NCBI GenBank assembly: GCA_029747585.1
Contig: JAPEVF010000005.1
Span: forward strand, 1 to 64,000
Reading direction: 5' to 3'
Source of the DNA: Pleurotus djamor
Taxonomy: Eukaryota > Basidiomycota > Agaricomycetes > Agaricales > Pleurotaceae
DNA length: 64,000 bases
Shown here: one piece after another, positions 10,805-23,333 of the stretch
How the letters are laid out: each line of letters starts with the position of its first letter
How positions within the stretch are numbered: position 1 is the stretch's first letter
Made by a program: the position numbers and the translations under genes
The notes under the pieces: generated by a model
Told to the model about the DNA's origin: nothing
Databases searched by the model: none
The model's input: the letters and a program-made list of their open reading frames with translations, nothing else

Positions 10805-12494
10805 TTATCGGACTACATGCGGATCTTCAGAGTCAGTTGGGCGCCATGGCTCCAAAGACTCGTATTCTGATTGTTCTTGATTGGGTACGCTAGCCTTATA
10901 CTTCCGCTTGAATTGTCTCGGTACGTATCCATGTGCTTCGATATGGTGCCGATGTCTTCGCGCCGGGTCCTTGAACGCCTTGCCACAGTTGTAGATACAT
11001 ACATGTGGGGTGTCTCCAGTGCTATCAGAGTCGGTGAAGTTAGTTCGTGGAATCGTCGCACGGTAGACGGAGGTACATACTGCCCGTGTCTGTGGATGTC
11101 GAGAGAAGTCTTCTGAGGGAAGGCTTTGTTGCAGATATCACAGATGAACCGCCTACAAAGTCGATATCAGCGATTGAATCGGATATTACACATCAACGAA
11201 GCGATTCTGGATGGAGGTTACTTACTTGACTTTGAGATGTGTCGTCTCAACATGGCGTTTGACAAGCTGCTTCTTGGATGTATACATACACGGCTTGGTA
11301 GAGTCGCCATCCTTTGAGGTCCATAGACACTGGTAAGCAAGACTGCCGTCGCTTCGTTTGACTTGTCGTGCATATATTTCCCAATTTTCAGGCACAGCGG
11401 AAGAAGTAGCGGGTGGCGATGCTCGAGGCGTTGACGAGGCGGACAATGATCCAGAAGACAGCGAATGCGAGAGGGCGGGACTAGAACGACCTTGATTATC
11501 AGAGTAGGTGTCCTCCGTAGTGTTTAGGATATAGTTAATGTGACCCCGGGAGTAGACAGCATCTTTGCTTTCTCCTTTAGCACCATTGCTCTGAGACGTG
11601 ATGGGATCCCCGGGGAGTTGCCGGTCAGATAAACGCCCACTGGACACGCGAACTTTCCTGGAAGACAATAAGAGGTCCAATGAGGCTTAGACGTTCGGAG
11701 GCAAAGTTGAAACTTGGACGGTACCTTAAGGGTTCGATAATCGTAGAGCCAAGCTGGGGACTACTACTCTTTGGGTTTGTCAAACCGCCACGATGATGAA
11801 GTGATGGCTACGTACGGGATATCAGTTGAAGGTCTCCGCTTGCGAGAGCCCGATGTTGAGCTATACGCTGGGGGTGGCGGCGTGCCATCTAAGCTGCGGA
11901 GCTAGTGTGAGTGTAAATTGGGTAAACAAAACGTGCAATGCGTACGAAGACCGTACAGAATGATTATCTGATTCAGGTTCTGACGCAGGGCTCCCAGCGT
12001 CCTTGTAGTCGACGTAAAGCACAGGCGCATATGTCGTCTGAGAGGATGGCTTCAACGATGGCCACATATAGGCACCGGCTGGTAGTTTGTAGACTGAGAG
12101 TGGCGTATGAGGCCGAGACGATGAAGGATAGGCTCCCGTTCTGGCTCGAGAATATGTCAGTGAGGCTTCATTAACGTCAAAGAGGAGGGTCTTACTTGCC
12201 GGCAGGCTCGAGAGGAGGCAGTTGTATTCGTTCTTCGCTGTCTCGGGTGTCGTACGCGGGCGGATGCATGAAATGGGATCTCCTAGGTCATCTGGTCAGG
12301 CCTTTAAGTAAGCAATGGTGAGTCACGGCATACCGTGAGGACGAAGATAATGCGCGCTGTAACACTGCGTCTCGGTGTTGCGAAGATGGGGATGCTGGTG
12401 ATGGCGTCAAAGTGGGAGGTGAGGGCGAGGGAAGCCGGTTAGTGTAGGAACGTGTCGTATCGCCGTCCATGTCTATGCGTTCGTCCTGGTCCAT
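10805..12494 (-). CDS. C2H2 zinc-finger protein, probable transcription factor
   Basis: Multi-exon gene starting MDQDERIDMDGDTTR. The N-terminal two thirds are Ser/Pro-rich and disordered, with PPAYDTRDSEERIQLPP and PSPQLGSTIIEP segments in successive exons. The C-terminus carries two to three C2H2-type fingers. A first divergent unit has YQCLWTSKDGD, then KPCMYTS and VKRHVETTH. The next is RFICDICNKAF with SLDIHRHG. A canonical-type linker HTGDTPHVC leads to CIYNCGKAFKDPARRHRHH. The linker is created exactly by splicing CA|C ACT GGA across an intron near 11030-11090, good evidence for the model. The protein ends WRPTDSEDPHVVR. I cannot assign an orthologue or target. Confidence 0.75.
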
Positions 12495-13469
12495 TTCCCG
12501 AGATAGTCTGAAGAATATAAAGAAAAGAATATCAGCACAGCATTGGAGAGCGCTATACTCGACTGCGTATGGGGAACTTTGCAAAGTTATACGCGTTCTC
12601 CGAGTTATATAGCGTCGAAGGATGGCCGAGTGATCGGCTATTGCGCGGCAGCGAATGACTTACTGGGATGAACGACTATGCGACCATGTACCATGGGTGC
12701 GTCCGGGCTTGCGTGGTCGTGAATTCTGCATGGATGGAAGGTGGCGGTCACGGCCGTTCAAAGGAGAAGGTGTTATGGCACAAGTCTGACCTGAATATGG
12801 GAATGTGCAGGATGAACGCTTTATGCTTTTAAAGGCCGGCACCGTGGAGGATTCGGCCCATATATTAATATATTAAATGCAGTGACTTACCGGCTAAACC
12901 ACACTGGGGCACCACAATCTGGATCTCCGCCTTGATCTTTGTAGGCCCAAGCTCTTTCGAGTGGCATCATTTTTCAGAGTTGACTGCCGATTGTGGCCAC
13001 ACGCATGGTTTACCTTGATCCCATTTGAATTTGTGCTTCCCCTGCGACCAGTCCCTACGCACGCAGAGGTGGCTCGTTTCATGAGCTCAAACGATGGGGG
13101 TATGACGGGCAGCTAAATCCTGAAAAAGGTTCGTCAGGGACGGGTCCCAAGAAAATGTTTATATGGCGCTAGAGAAAATCACGCACGAAATATCAGCCAT
13201 ACTTTCTGGAAACTTGACAAAAGAGTGCTCGGCAGATCAGGCTTCAGGGACCAACTCAGGATACGATGTCATTTGCCGCCGTCCGAAGTATTGAGATGCA
13301 TTGAGGTACAGGCGGGTATAAGTGATGGGAATAGTTTACAACAATAAAAAAATAAATATGGTATACATGTCCCGTCGCAGCTCTGTTGGGCCGTTAATCA
13401 CTGATATTTCCAGAATGAGTGTATGGAAATACACACGAATTTGGCACCGCGGAAGTTCAGCGTTAGTCA
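12495..13469. other. Intergenic, about 1 kb, no gene recognised
   Basis: Upstream of the zinc-finger gene and downstream of the candidate RNR regulator. Short open frames on the minus strand (around 12660-12842 and 12894-13082) lack family resemblance and splice support. The long span may hold a 5' UTR with introns and the promoter of the zinc-finger gene. A box GGATGGCCGAGTGATCGG at about 12620 resembles a tRNA D-arm, but no T-arm follows. Confidence 0.4.
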
Positions 13470-14203
13470 CTACGGGGAGCCTGGCTGAAACGAAGATATG
13501 CCCGACGACTGGAACGCTTCGGCACTCCAATCATCATCATCATAGACGTGCTTCTCCCCAATGGAGTCAAGCATAGATGTTGATGTTTCCGTCACTGATC
13601 CTCCTGAGAATTGGAAGGCATTGGTGGGCAAAGACTGCGTTTGCATCAGCGCTCGGGCTCGAGATTTCCTGAGAGGCTTGACGACTCGGTTAGAAGCGTT
13701 GCTGTTGTTTTGTGGGACTGTGGGTTCGGCATCCATCTCTGTGTCAGAGTGAGTGCCTCGTTCCTCGTCGGGATTGCCCAAGTTTAGAGAGCGCTTTTTG
13801 GATGATGAAGAGTTTGAGAATTGGAGGTGAGGCGAGGAGTAAACTTCGCGCAGTGTGTCGTGGGCGGACCGAAACAGTTGGCCACCACGCGACGGTGGTT
13901 CCAGTGCATTCTGTGATGCAGAGGGAAAGTATCGATTTGTCGCATAGCCCTCCGTGACGCCTACGAGAAGCGGTGACGCGTTTAAGGCGCTCATATGGTA
14001 TCATTGACCTAATAGACGTACTTTTCCTGGCTCGCGCACCTACACTCCGCAGAGCAGCAGCAAGATCAGGTGGTGTCCTGAGACGAACGATGCGTGTTAT
14101 TGGGCACGGAGACATGTCGGCGCAGGGACACTTACGAAGCGTGTGGTTGATCTGAGGCTGCGCCAGATTGATAGGCGTTGTCAGAGAGGATGCGCTTGTT
14201 CAT
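13470..14203 (-). CDS. Disordered Ser-rich protein, candidate Spd1/Dif1-type RNR regulator
   Basis: Protein of 204 aa from exons 14136-14203, 14022-14077 and 13470-13960, which sum to one frame. The start is MNKRILSDNAYQ. The best ordered-looking part spans two splice junctions: PPDLAAALRSVGARARKSVTEGYATNR is split across exons 2 and 3 and reads smoothly only when the 13961-14021 intron is removed. The pattern R-x-R-K-x-V-x-E-G-Y recalls the short motif of fungal ribonucleotide reductase inhibitors (Spd1, Dif1, Hug1), small disordered proteins that hold back RNR. The remainder is Ser/Asn-rich with KKRSLNLG and ends WSAEAFQSSGISSFQPGSP. Existence as a gene is likely. The function is inference from one motif. 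Confidence 0.6.
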
Positions 14204-15303
14204 TGCCTCCTTCCGATTGCCAGACTCTCCGGGTTCCGTTGGTGGTGGCGGGAAACAAGACAAATCACACGTGACCGTTACTGTGACACGATCGAACCAT
14301 CCGTGACCCACTCCGTTTTAGGCAACGTCAAAGGGTAGCAAAGGGACCTACAGGGGCCCACCAGCGCAACTGGGATTTTAAGAACAAGATGCCTTGAGAT
14401 GAGAGCAGTACAATGCACACTTACGTGTGTGAGAAAGTTTCTCAACAAGACGCCGACGTAAAAGCTCTCCTAGGTGTGGGTGTCTCTGTCTGCGCCGGTG
14501 GAGTTACAAATAGTTCTTGTCATGCACAAATGCCCCAATAAATTCCGAGAAAAACTTCTAGTATGCTCTAAGTAAGATCTGGCTGAGCTCTGACTTGTTA
14601 TCGAGATTGTATTTATACAGAGCCACAAATGATTCCGCCCTGTGTTTTATGTGAATTGAGCTGATTCCATGTCGCCCCAGCAATTAGTCTTAGTTCTTCC
14701 GGAATCTAGAATGAGTGCGCTGACTCTACCCAGCTGCTGCTCGCCACAGTAGTCTGAGCCTGGCTTGGAGCCCATCGAGGCTCGGCGGTCCGTCGTGGTT
14801 GATGCACAGACAGGACCGACATTAGCGGCAAATTCTGGAATGCCAGAGTAACGGAGCATGTTTCTAGCAGATGCGTACCCTCCTAGAAGCTGCTGATCGG
14901 AGATGGCGTACGATTCGTTGCTTCCCTAGCTTCTCAGCTGGTATTAGCGGTAAAAGTCATAAATCAGACACTTCGGCCATGAAAATGAAGGTCCATGTAT
15001 CGATGTGGCAATTGGCATAGAGACTGAGATGTGTAAAGTGCGATGCGCTCGAGGATTACCGGTCTGCGAGTACTTGGACGTGCAGTCATGGTTTTAGCAG
15101 TAGCGTATCATTTACGGCCAAGATGGATGATGACAGCAGTGTCAGCCTGACTGTGGGAAACATGCATGCCATATGGGGAAGTTATTACCACAACGTTTTC
15201 GGCATCCGTGACGGGTGGTTCATCGACCTTCTCTCCCTCCAGCCTGACTGCCGCTGGCAGAAAGCGCTCCAGCCTTGCGCACCCTGGAATTCTTCTGACG
15301 GAC
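14204..15303. other. Divergent intergenic region, about 1.1 kb
   Basis: Lies between the starts of the minus-strand candidate RNR regulator and the plus-strand Kelch gene, so it should contain both promoters. A 70-codon minus-strand frame at 14647-14859 (MLRYSGIPEFAANVG...) has four cysteines but no family match. In-frame ATGs upstream of the Kelch start occur at 15166. No TATA box or repeat is clear. Confidence 0.4.
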
Positions 15304-18300
15304 ATGGATTGGCCTCAATTCTGCTTTTGGTTGACTTTGATTTTGACCCGTTCTCACCTTTCTATCGCCCAAACTATTTCAACGACCACACCCGTACCAC
15401 CGCTTCAATGGATCAATCTCACAGATGCTTTTAGTGGTCCAAGACCACCCCCTTTGAAAGATGCTGCGATGGGCTATGACGAAACTAGGTATGAGCTTTT
15501 CAAATACATCACAAAATACATATGAACAGTTTATAGTCGTTCCTTGATTATCTTTGGAGGGGAATCTTCGGGTGGCTTCCCGCAGAGCCAGACTTACATG
15601 TAAGTATAGTCCTTCCGGAGCCTAGAAACAAGCTTAGTTCCTCAAAGTCTTCGTCTTGATTCGATGGAGTGGAGGAGACCAACTCCACCACCCAACCTTC
15701 AGCGAACACCTTCCGCACGGAGTAGCGCGATTAGTGGCATTGATAGGGCTGCAAGCAAGTATGTGGTGCATCCAGCACGCTACTCTAAGTGAACTGAGTC
15801 ATTTATTCTGCAGTCGCCACGGTTTCGTTGTCGTCGGCGGCAAAGGCGGGGATGGAAGACCTTTGTCCGACGTTTGGGTGCGTCACCTTCTTCGTCATCA
15901 TCTTCTAGCTTATGTTTCGCTCATACTTGCCTAGGAATTTGATTTCATCAACCAATTCTGGTCTCCCGTCAATCTCTCACCTGGAGGGCCTTCGGCAAGG
16001 TGGGGTGCATCTGGGGGAATCGACTTCCGGACACCGCCAGAGCAGGATCCCATAGTCCCCGGGCCAAATAACACATTCTTCCTTTCAGGTGGCTATGATG
16101 GCTCGCGCATTAGCAATTTGAACGATCTCTGGAAACTCCATATCTCTGGAACGCTATCCTCAAATTTACCAGACAACGCGGCTGGTAGCTGGGAGAGAGT
16201 CTCCATGTCCTCTACTCTACCTAGACGAGCGAGCCAAGGCAGCGCCGTCTTAGGTGACACGATTGTGGCCGTTGGAGGCTGTGATACGGCCTCTGCAGAC
16301 CGTTCATGTGCCGACCAAAGTTCCTATGTTATAGACGCTGACCGACGGCAGGCCATATCGCCGGAAGGATGTCCCGCGCCTCGCTTTAGCCCTACGCTCG
16401 TACCAAATACAAACCCATCTTCGCCAAGTTTCTCTTCCCAGTCCTTCCTTCTTTTGGGTACATTCAATTCATCACTGTGGGATGATGATGGCGGAATAAA
16501 CAGAGGCGAAGTCGTATGGTTCTCATTCTTTTTTCTGTATGAACCATCTATGAATCTTTCACTTTAGGGTGTCCTTGATGCAAACACAGGGTCGTGGAGC
16601 CGAGTTATACCTGCGGGTGACCCAAACTCCTCGGGGCGACAAACATACCCTGGACCTCGAGAGGGTGCGTCGGCTGTCACGTTCTCCTCCTCACTAGTTG
16701 GTACCGACCGAAATATCTCATCGGACACCATCGTGAGTCCGGCACCCTTTCCCGATTTTNCTAGCCGTTTAATCTGTGTATGCAAGGTGTTCGGTGGGCG
16801 AGATGCTTCTGGAAGATATTTATCCGAAGTTTGGCTTCTCAGGGCGTACTTTGGCGAGTTGACTTCAAGTTCCCAAACTTGGACGGGCTTTGGTGATGGA
16901 CAACTTCAGACCGGACCCAATGCAAACGGTGCAGGAGTTTCAGTCACATATCTCACCAAGTGTGCCACCGCCCTTGTAGCCTCCCCCTCCCCAAGTTCTA
17001 CCTCTTCCGGCTCTCCTGAACCTACAGACTCCCCAGCACCCACGGCTCCTGCTCAACCTCAAGTTTTCGCTTACGACACCTCCGTTATCCACAAGCTTCT
17101 CTCCCCTTTGTCCCTAGCAATTTTCCAGATCGCTTTCCTTGCTTTACGTCAAACCGCGCCTTGGTTCAATCCATCGGTCGCCTCAGAAACCCACTTTCTT
17201 TGGACCTACATATCTGTGTTTGCCGTGATCGTTGCATATGGTGTTGGCGTCGCCGGACTCGCCACCTCGTTCACGTCCATTTCTTCTACCATGTCTGTCG
17301 TTCGCCGGTCCGACGAGTCGACTGTATTGAAAACCCTACATGGCCAACTAGGCCTCGCATTTTTTCTGGCCCTGTATGGTCTTGTCCCTCTCTTGGTCTT
17401 ATCGTCAACATTCGCGAACCGGTCTCGTGGTTCAACGGATAGCAACAGCGACACCAATACCAAGGGTACATTCGCCGTGGTTGGTGAGAAAAACGGCCCA
17501 CATAGTGAGCCTATCAGTCGCCCACAAAGCGAGCAGAATGTGTCACCCCCTGCTTCCCCTCGTCCGCGTGTGAACTCATGGGGCCCTTCAACTCTTTGGC
17601 AGAGAAGCACTGAAGGTCGGCTGTCCGATGACAACGAATCCCTCAGCTCTGCAGGACCGCATAGGACATTCGAAGTCCTAAATCGACCGTCGAGGGGTAA
17701 GCGCTCGAAGGGGTGGCTTTCAGTTCCTCTGAGTGAACATTCTGGCCCCGTTCCTCGGAACCTATCCGATATCGACTGGCTCCAGCGGCGTCGAAGCCTC
17801 AATGCTGTGGTAAGCATGCAATTAAGACATAAACTGAAGGTCCTAATATTTTTCCCTCTGTCTAGGGCGAGCTTGATTATGCTTTATCCCAAGTTGGTCG
17901 TCCTACACCGTCGACGCCCCACACGATGGACGCTCTCGTACCTCCTGCCGTCGAACCACAGATCTCGACACCCTTCATTCCGTCCCCATTTTTCATCATC
18001 ATACATGTTCTCCTTCAAGTTTTCTTTCTTGCTCTAAGCATTATCACCCTCGTTGCATTATGGTGGCGTGCGCCTCGCGCTGGATTCGCCGTATTCCTCG
18101 CTTGGGTCGTCATCTTTTACGCTATCNTGTTCTTTTCCGCTTGGAGAGGATATCCAGAGCGTTCTATTATTTCTGGATTCCTCCTCCGCCTTCGCACCGA
18201 CCCGCGGCCTCCCACTTCTTCTCTACCTTCAGTTTCACCGACTCCTCAATATATTTCCAGCGGCGAGGCCGATCAATTCCCCTTTCCAGCTGAGAACAGA

Positions 18301-18507
18301 GGACCATATGTTCACCATCAACCCCCATACCATGTCACACCTTCAGATTATTCCCAAGCCCCACGGAGTGTTGAAACTGACGACGACCCTGACGATGATG
18401 AGGATGAGGATACCAGACAAAGAAGAATGGAGGAGGAGATGGGTCGTCGTGATGTTTCAATTGTAACTGTACCCCGACGCAAGTTGTGGATAACCAACCC
18501 GTCATGA
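15304..18507 (+). CDS. Kelch-repeat transmembrane protein
   Basis: Eight exons (15304-15488, 15537-15599, 15633-15758, 15814-15877, 15935-16513, 16568-16732, 16787-17809, 17866-18507) give 948 aa in one frame. The start is placed at MDWPQFCFWLTLILTRS because it yields a signal peptide; an ATG at 15166 would add 46 residues before it. The ectodomain has Kelch-type blades with paired glycines: LIIFGGES, FVVVGGKGGDGRPLSDVWEF, FFLSGGYDGSRISNLNDLW, IVAVGGCD and VFGGRDASGRYLSEVW. A Pro/Ser linker precedes several hydrophobic segments between about 17080 and 17400. The cytoplasmic Ser-rich stretch from 17420 is followed by two further membrane helices near 17980-18150 and an acidic tail. Ligand and function are unknown. 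It may be a surface sensor or a b561-like membrane protein, but I cannot see conserved haem histidines securely. Confidence 0.8.
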
Positions 18508-18804
18508 TATTTACCATATATTGTCTAATACCATTGCTCATCGCGCTTTGTGAACGACCGATACCCATTGTTCTGCATGTATATTCGGAATTCATCAGGC
18601 TTCTTGTAATTTTTTGGCATAGATATGCACCCCCTTTNGCATTACCAGTGTATTTAATATATGGAGATTTAACGAAGATATTGCGATCCAANATGCAGTA
18701 CGGGAAAAGTAACGAATGAAACATGTCCATGATCATGCGAAAAANAATGAGAGAAATGCGAGATAGCACGGAATGAGAGAGGAGAAATACTNAGAATAAT
18801 TAAA

Positions 18805-21592
18805 TTACGAATTCCCTTCGACGGCAACATCATGTCTCCAGCGATCTACACGGCCAAACTTAGCACTGTCATGGAGAGGAGGGGGTGATGGTATGGGCAC
18901 TGGAGGCTGCATCATCATCATAGGCGGGGCAACTTGAGGCCCGAAGAAGCCCGAGCCCATCATNGCGGGATTAAAGAACATATTATTTTGAGCTTGCATC
19001 ATAAACTGATGTTGTTGTTGAGCTTGAGCCATCATTTGATACTGAGTTCGGCGCTGTTGCTCGGGGTGCAATGCTAATGGTGTATCGTCGTCATCACCCG
19101 CTGGGGNTACATACCGCGAAGCCCGAAGTCCCAGAGGTTGATTATCCTCATCCTCCTCCTCATCGTTCACACCAAGACGGCCGCCTAAAGATCCTTTGGG
19201 AGGGGAAGTAGTATTGGACTGTTTGCGTAGAAGTGCTGCTAAGGGTTTCTCCTCGTCTGAATCGTCTTGGTCGAGCGTACGGGTTCTTCGNACCACTTTA
19301 TCAAGGGCGGCTGATAGCGGTAGGTCCTCATCACTGTCAGCGTTATTTTGGACCGCTTCTCGACGAGGAGCCCTGGCGGGGTATCGTGGACCAGTACCAG
19401 TTGTACGACGTGGGCCTTGATCCTCTTCGTCGTCTGACGAACCCCAGGCCTGCCCACCACCAGCAGGTGCTCGTGCGGGGACATCGTCCTCATCAGCACT
19501 CTCTTCACTCTCTTCATCGTCAACGNCAGGAGGGGGCCTACGGACGGCCTTGGGTATAGTGGGCAAGATAGGAGGCTCNGCGGAGACGCGTGGTATTGAT
19601 TCTTCGAATTGAGGAGAGGGTGTGTCCTCTGGTGTTNAATCGTTCGTTTTGTTCTTTCGCTTTCCTTTCTTCTTCTTGCCATTGGTTGAATCTAAGAGTG
19701 CCTCTTCCTTCGCACGAGCCTCAGCTTCCTCCTTCTCGCGCGCCTCGATCTCTTTCAGTTTGGCCATTTCCCTCTCCCAAAGCGTGTCCACGCCNAATAC
19801 AGAGCGACTGTTAATCATCTTGGTCTGTGGACGNAGACCAGGAGTATCTTCGTCAAAGTTAAGTAGAGGTTTAGCATTCGCTGAGTTTCTNCGGGTAAGA
19901 TTGTGTGAGTTGTCGGGAATTCCGAAAGTACTGGTGCGATTCTGGGCTGGCGGAGCTTGAAGAGAAGCTGGATCAATTAGGGTGCTAGAACGCTGTAGCT
20001 GGCCTCGAGCCATCATAGACGGCCTCTGATCACCAGCAAACACTCTAAAGAGGAATAAACGCTTTGAAGCGCACGCTGAGGATGATAACCACGCACCGTT
20101 GCTTGCTACGCATTTCAAGCTTACGATTCTCGAGTTGATCGATGAGACTGGTGCCATAAAGCTTTCCAGCGGGGCGTCCGGCCTTGGAAGATTCCTCCAC
20201 AGGCAGAGGGAAATCGGGAGCTTGCTCAATGGGTGGAGCGTTAACTTGCTCTCCTTCTTCAGTAGCGCGAGGAAGTTCCTGATCCAAGTCAGCATACGCG
20301 ACGTCTCTTTGTCCGCCAACCATGAGTTGGTTACGGAAGGTGAGCTGGGAAAGTGTTAGACTTGTGCGAGGGTTGGGTATGAAAGAGTTCGATGGGACTG
20401 GAGGAGACAGTGAGGACGAGGGTCCGAGGAGGCCCAGATTAGACATTGAGCGTGATGAGCGAGCTCCAGGCGGAAGAGGAGGACCATCTGTTGTAATCTC
20501 AAACCCTTCCCTCCCTTTGACCGGTGAAGGTGGTCTGGCTGTGTTTGCATTCTGCAGTGGACTGGGCATGACCAAAACTTTCGGTCGTAAGAGTTCGACC
20601 GTAGAATAAGGACGATCCCTAGGTTGCCCCGTCCGGCCAGTCATGACGGAGACACCGTCATTTTCCAGGAGTACTCGAGAGCCCATAGAAGCGTTCGACA
20701 AAGTTCTGGCGTGCATGGCGGCTTTCGGGTCGAAGCGAGATGCATGTTTGGGAGGCTCGACGGCAAAAGGGTTGTCTTCTGCGATGAGAGCGGTTTGTAA
20801 GGTCGCATTCGAGTGCGATCTATTCCTACCACCATCGCTCAATGCTTGACTAGGTGCCGGAGAGGGTGATCGAACTGATTTACTAGGGAACGGTACAGAA
20901 TCTTGAACCTGACTGTAAGAAATATCTTGCGCAAGTTGCGGCGAGTCGAGAGGAGCGCCAAAAGAGCGACGCCTAGTCTCCTCGGGGTAAGTACTGTCTT
21001 CGAGGGGAGCCATGTTGCCTAAACTTGATGAGCGATTTCGCGCGGACGACCGGGAATCAAAGTCACTCTGCGTGCGGGAATGTTGGGGACGTGTGCCATC
21101 GTCATGAACAGTCGGCGGGCGATCAGCTCTTTGCTTTCCCTTGCCTTTCCCTTTCTCCTTCGGCATAAAAGCATCTAAGCCCCAAGACGTTAGATCGACC
21201 TCCAGGTTTTCATGTGAATCGTTCTCGTCATCGTCAATGGCCTCATCCGCCCCGTTCCCAAATGGATTTCTGAGNGCGTCGAGCGAACCTCTCGACTGCC
21301 TACTCCCTAATGCCGACTCACGACCACCCAAGCTTCCCTTTTCACTGGGTACCGACACGCCGATATAGTCGGTCTGGCTTCGTCGGGACGATACCGGTGG
21401 TCGCATTAGCCCATTTTGCCGGAGGTGAGCAAAGATTGCGGAGTCATGGGCTGAGCGATACGATGCATTGGGATCCTCGGGGTCGTTATCGTATTCTAGG
21501 ACCCCGTTAGACTATAAGAAGGTAAAGTCGCATCAAGACATACCAATTAACGCTGCTGCAAGCTGCAAACGAGAAAACGCCGGTGCAGCCAT
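18805..21592 (-). CDS. Large disordered protein with Gln/Met-rich C-terminus, unknown function
   Basis: Exons 21544-21592, 20097-21495 and 18805-20044 give 895 aa. It begins MAAPAFSRLQLAAALIEYDND. The small first exon is supported by the in-frame join across 21496-21543. The protein is largely disordered: repeated Ser-Arg/Ser-Pro phosphorylation-type sites (ARNRSSSLG, RRRSFGAP, SRSMSNLG), acidic blocks (DDDENDSHEN, DEESEESADEDD) and a basic stretch GKKKKGKRKNK. A probable coiled coil (EREMAKLKEIEAREKEEAEA) lies about two thirds along. The tail is rich in Gln and Met (AQAQQQHQFMMQAQNNMF, then PPMMMMQPP). Several N bases fall inside without breaking the frame. I do not recognise the family. Confidence 0.7.
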
Positions 21593-21902
21593 CAGTTGAG
21601 TCGGTGTCTCAGGAAAACAAGGCTATGATGATGAAAGTTGTAGAAAAACGAGCGTGGAATGGCCAAGCATTAACTCGAGGCTGGTCTCGATAAGTGCAGA
21701 AGCTTGTAACGCCCTAGTAATGAGTTAGGCGCTCGTGAATCGTGGTGGAGATTGTTTGGCAACGTGGGCGAGGCCAAGCAGAAGCACTTCCTTCGTCGTT
21801 CGCCTCACACGATGTCAGTATTGTGGCCGACTCGGTTCCTTGCTTGTATACCTGCCATTCGCTTGCAGCGCCCGCTTTCCTTGTGCACTGTGTGGAACGG
21901 CG
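21593..21902. promoter_or_regulatory. Divergent promoter region
   Basis: 310 nt separate the start codons of the minus-strand disordered protein and the plus-strand SUMO-motif protein. The two genes probably share this control region. I see no distinct binding-site repeat. Confidence 0.4.
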
Positions 21903-23180
21903 ATGGCAAAGGGTAAGGTCAAGCGGCATAAGCAACCCGAAGATCATTTTCTCGTTGTGGACACGCCATGGGGTTCACAGTCAAGTCTTGACTACAACCG
22001 GGGGACCGCCAACAACGTTGAAGGCTGGTTCCGTATCATGATGAGGGATCTTCTTGACCTGGAAGATGACCTGTATATATGTTCAGTGTTCACGGTTACC
22101 ACCGTAAGTCTATGCTCCTTCCCCTCGTAAAGTTTGACGCGACATTNTCCACCCAATAGGAAGGGTACATAATAGTAGAGGTCCCCAAGGAAGCGGATAT
22201 CAATTTGCTCCTTGGAGAACACTNTTGGTCTCAATTTTTGATCGGAAAATACGCCGCCATGAATGCCAACAAGACTTCCACCATCTATGAATACGACTAC
22301 GTGAAATNCGGCCCTCCTAACTATAGTGAGGGATCGCTTACTTTCTGAGGNTCCAACCTGGCCGCTGACATACCCAAACAGGGGGGTGGAATCAATGGAC
22401 TCCAGATTGTCGGGAGATTCCTTCAAATTTTCCGATCAAGTCACCTTATCCTCCTCCGACGTTGCATAGCAGTCTGTCCATACCTCGGAATCTGCCAGTC
22501 AAACGGCTTCCTGTCTCTGGAGTGAGCCAAGGTACTCAGTATGCATCCCCAATATACTGCTTTATAATAACCATCATTCGTTATATATTCTAGCACCTGA
22601 ACCGTCACCGGGAGCAGTACCTACTCGTTCAGACATTGCTAGCAGTAGCGATGCGCCCGGACAGCCTGGAGTTTGGCGCGTTAAAGTAGAACAACAAGAA
22701 TCTATCCCGGGTTCTTCATCAAATAGAGTGATATCAGGAACGCCTGCCGCTTCCGACCCAAGGCACCGTAATCGCCCTGCGCCAGTCAAGAAAGAAGAAA
22801 ATGAAGAGTCTTCTAGCCTGCTNAGGTCAAGCATGTCTGATCGCAACCCTCGAATCAAGTCAGAGCCGAGGGATGAGGCCTTAGATCTCCCTCTTGAACG
22901 AGAAAACACCTGGGTTAAGACGGAACCTAGAACCAGCATCAAGACCGAGAACATCAATACCGAACTTTCTAATGCACTCGTTAATCANAATGCAACTTCT
23001 CGTCAAGTCTCTGTTCAAATAGAGCCAGGAGTAGCGGTCAAGACTGAGGAGATTGAAAGAAGGCTGACTTCTGACCCACGCAGAGCAGGGNGCGGTAGTC
23101 AGTCCAAGCGCAAGGCACAGGAGGTCACAGACAATACTGAGGGGCTGCCGAAGAGGATCAAGAGGGAACCAGACTACTAA
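21903..23180 (+). CDS. Unknown protein with seven SUMO-consensus motifs
   Basis: Exons 21903-22103, 22160-22325, 22382-22531 and 22594-23180 make 367 aa in one frame, starting MAKGKVKRHKQPEDHF. The N-terminal half looks folded (LVVDTPWGSQSSLDYNRG, GWFRIMMRDLLDLEDD, WSQFLIGKYAAM). I do not recognise it. The C-terminal half is disordered and carries seven matches to the sumoylation consensus (hydrophobic-K-x-E): VKVE, VKKE, IKSE, VKTE, IKTE, VKTE and IKRE, the last three residues from the end. This density argues for a nuclear protein regulated by SUMO, which is inference. Three N bases lie in the coding part without breaking the frame. Confidence 0.7.
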
Positions 23181-23333
23181 TCTTATTTGCGTTGTTGTAC
23201 ACCCAAATTGTGGATCCGTGTTGTATGTATTCCTCGNTACACCATTTTCTGATATGCCCCTGAGTTGGTGTACTGTTATGATCGCGTCGAAGTGATCAGG
23301 CANTTCAACTTGCACATTGACCATCGTTCTTTC

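Noticed and set aside
12610..12700. tRNA-like box GGATGGCCGAGTGATCGG
   Set aside because: It resembles the D-arm of a Leu/Ser tRNA, but no T-arm (GGTTCGAAT-like) or pairing acceptor stem is found downstream.
14647..14859. 70-codon minus-strand frame with four cysteines
   Set aside because: No signal peptide, splice support or family match; it lies in a divergent promoter region.
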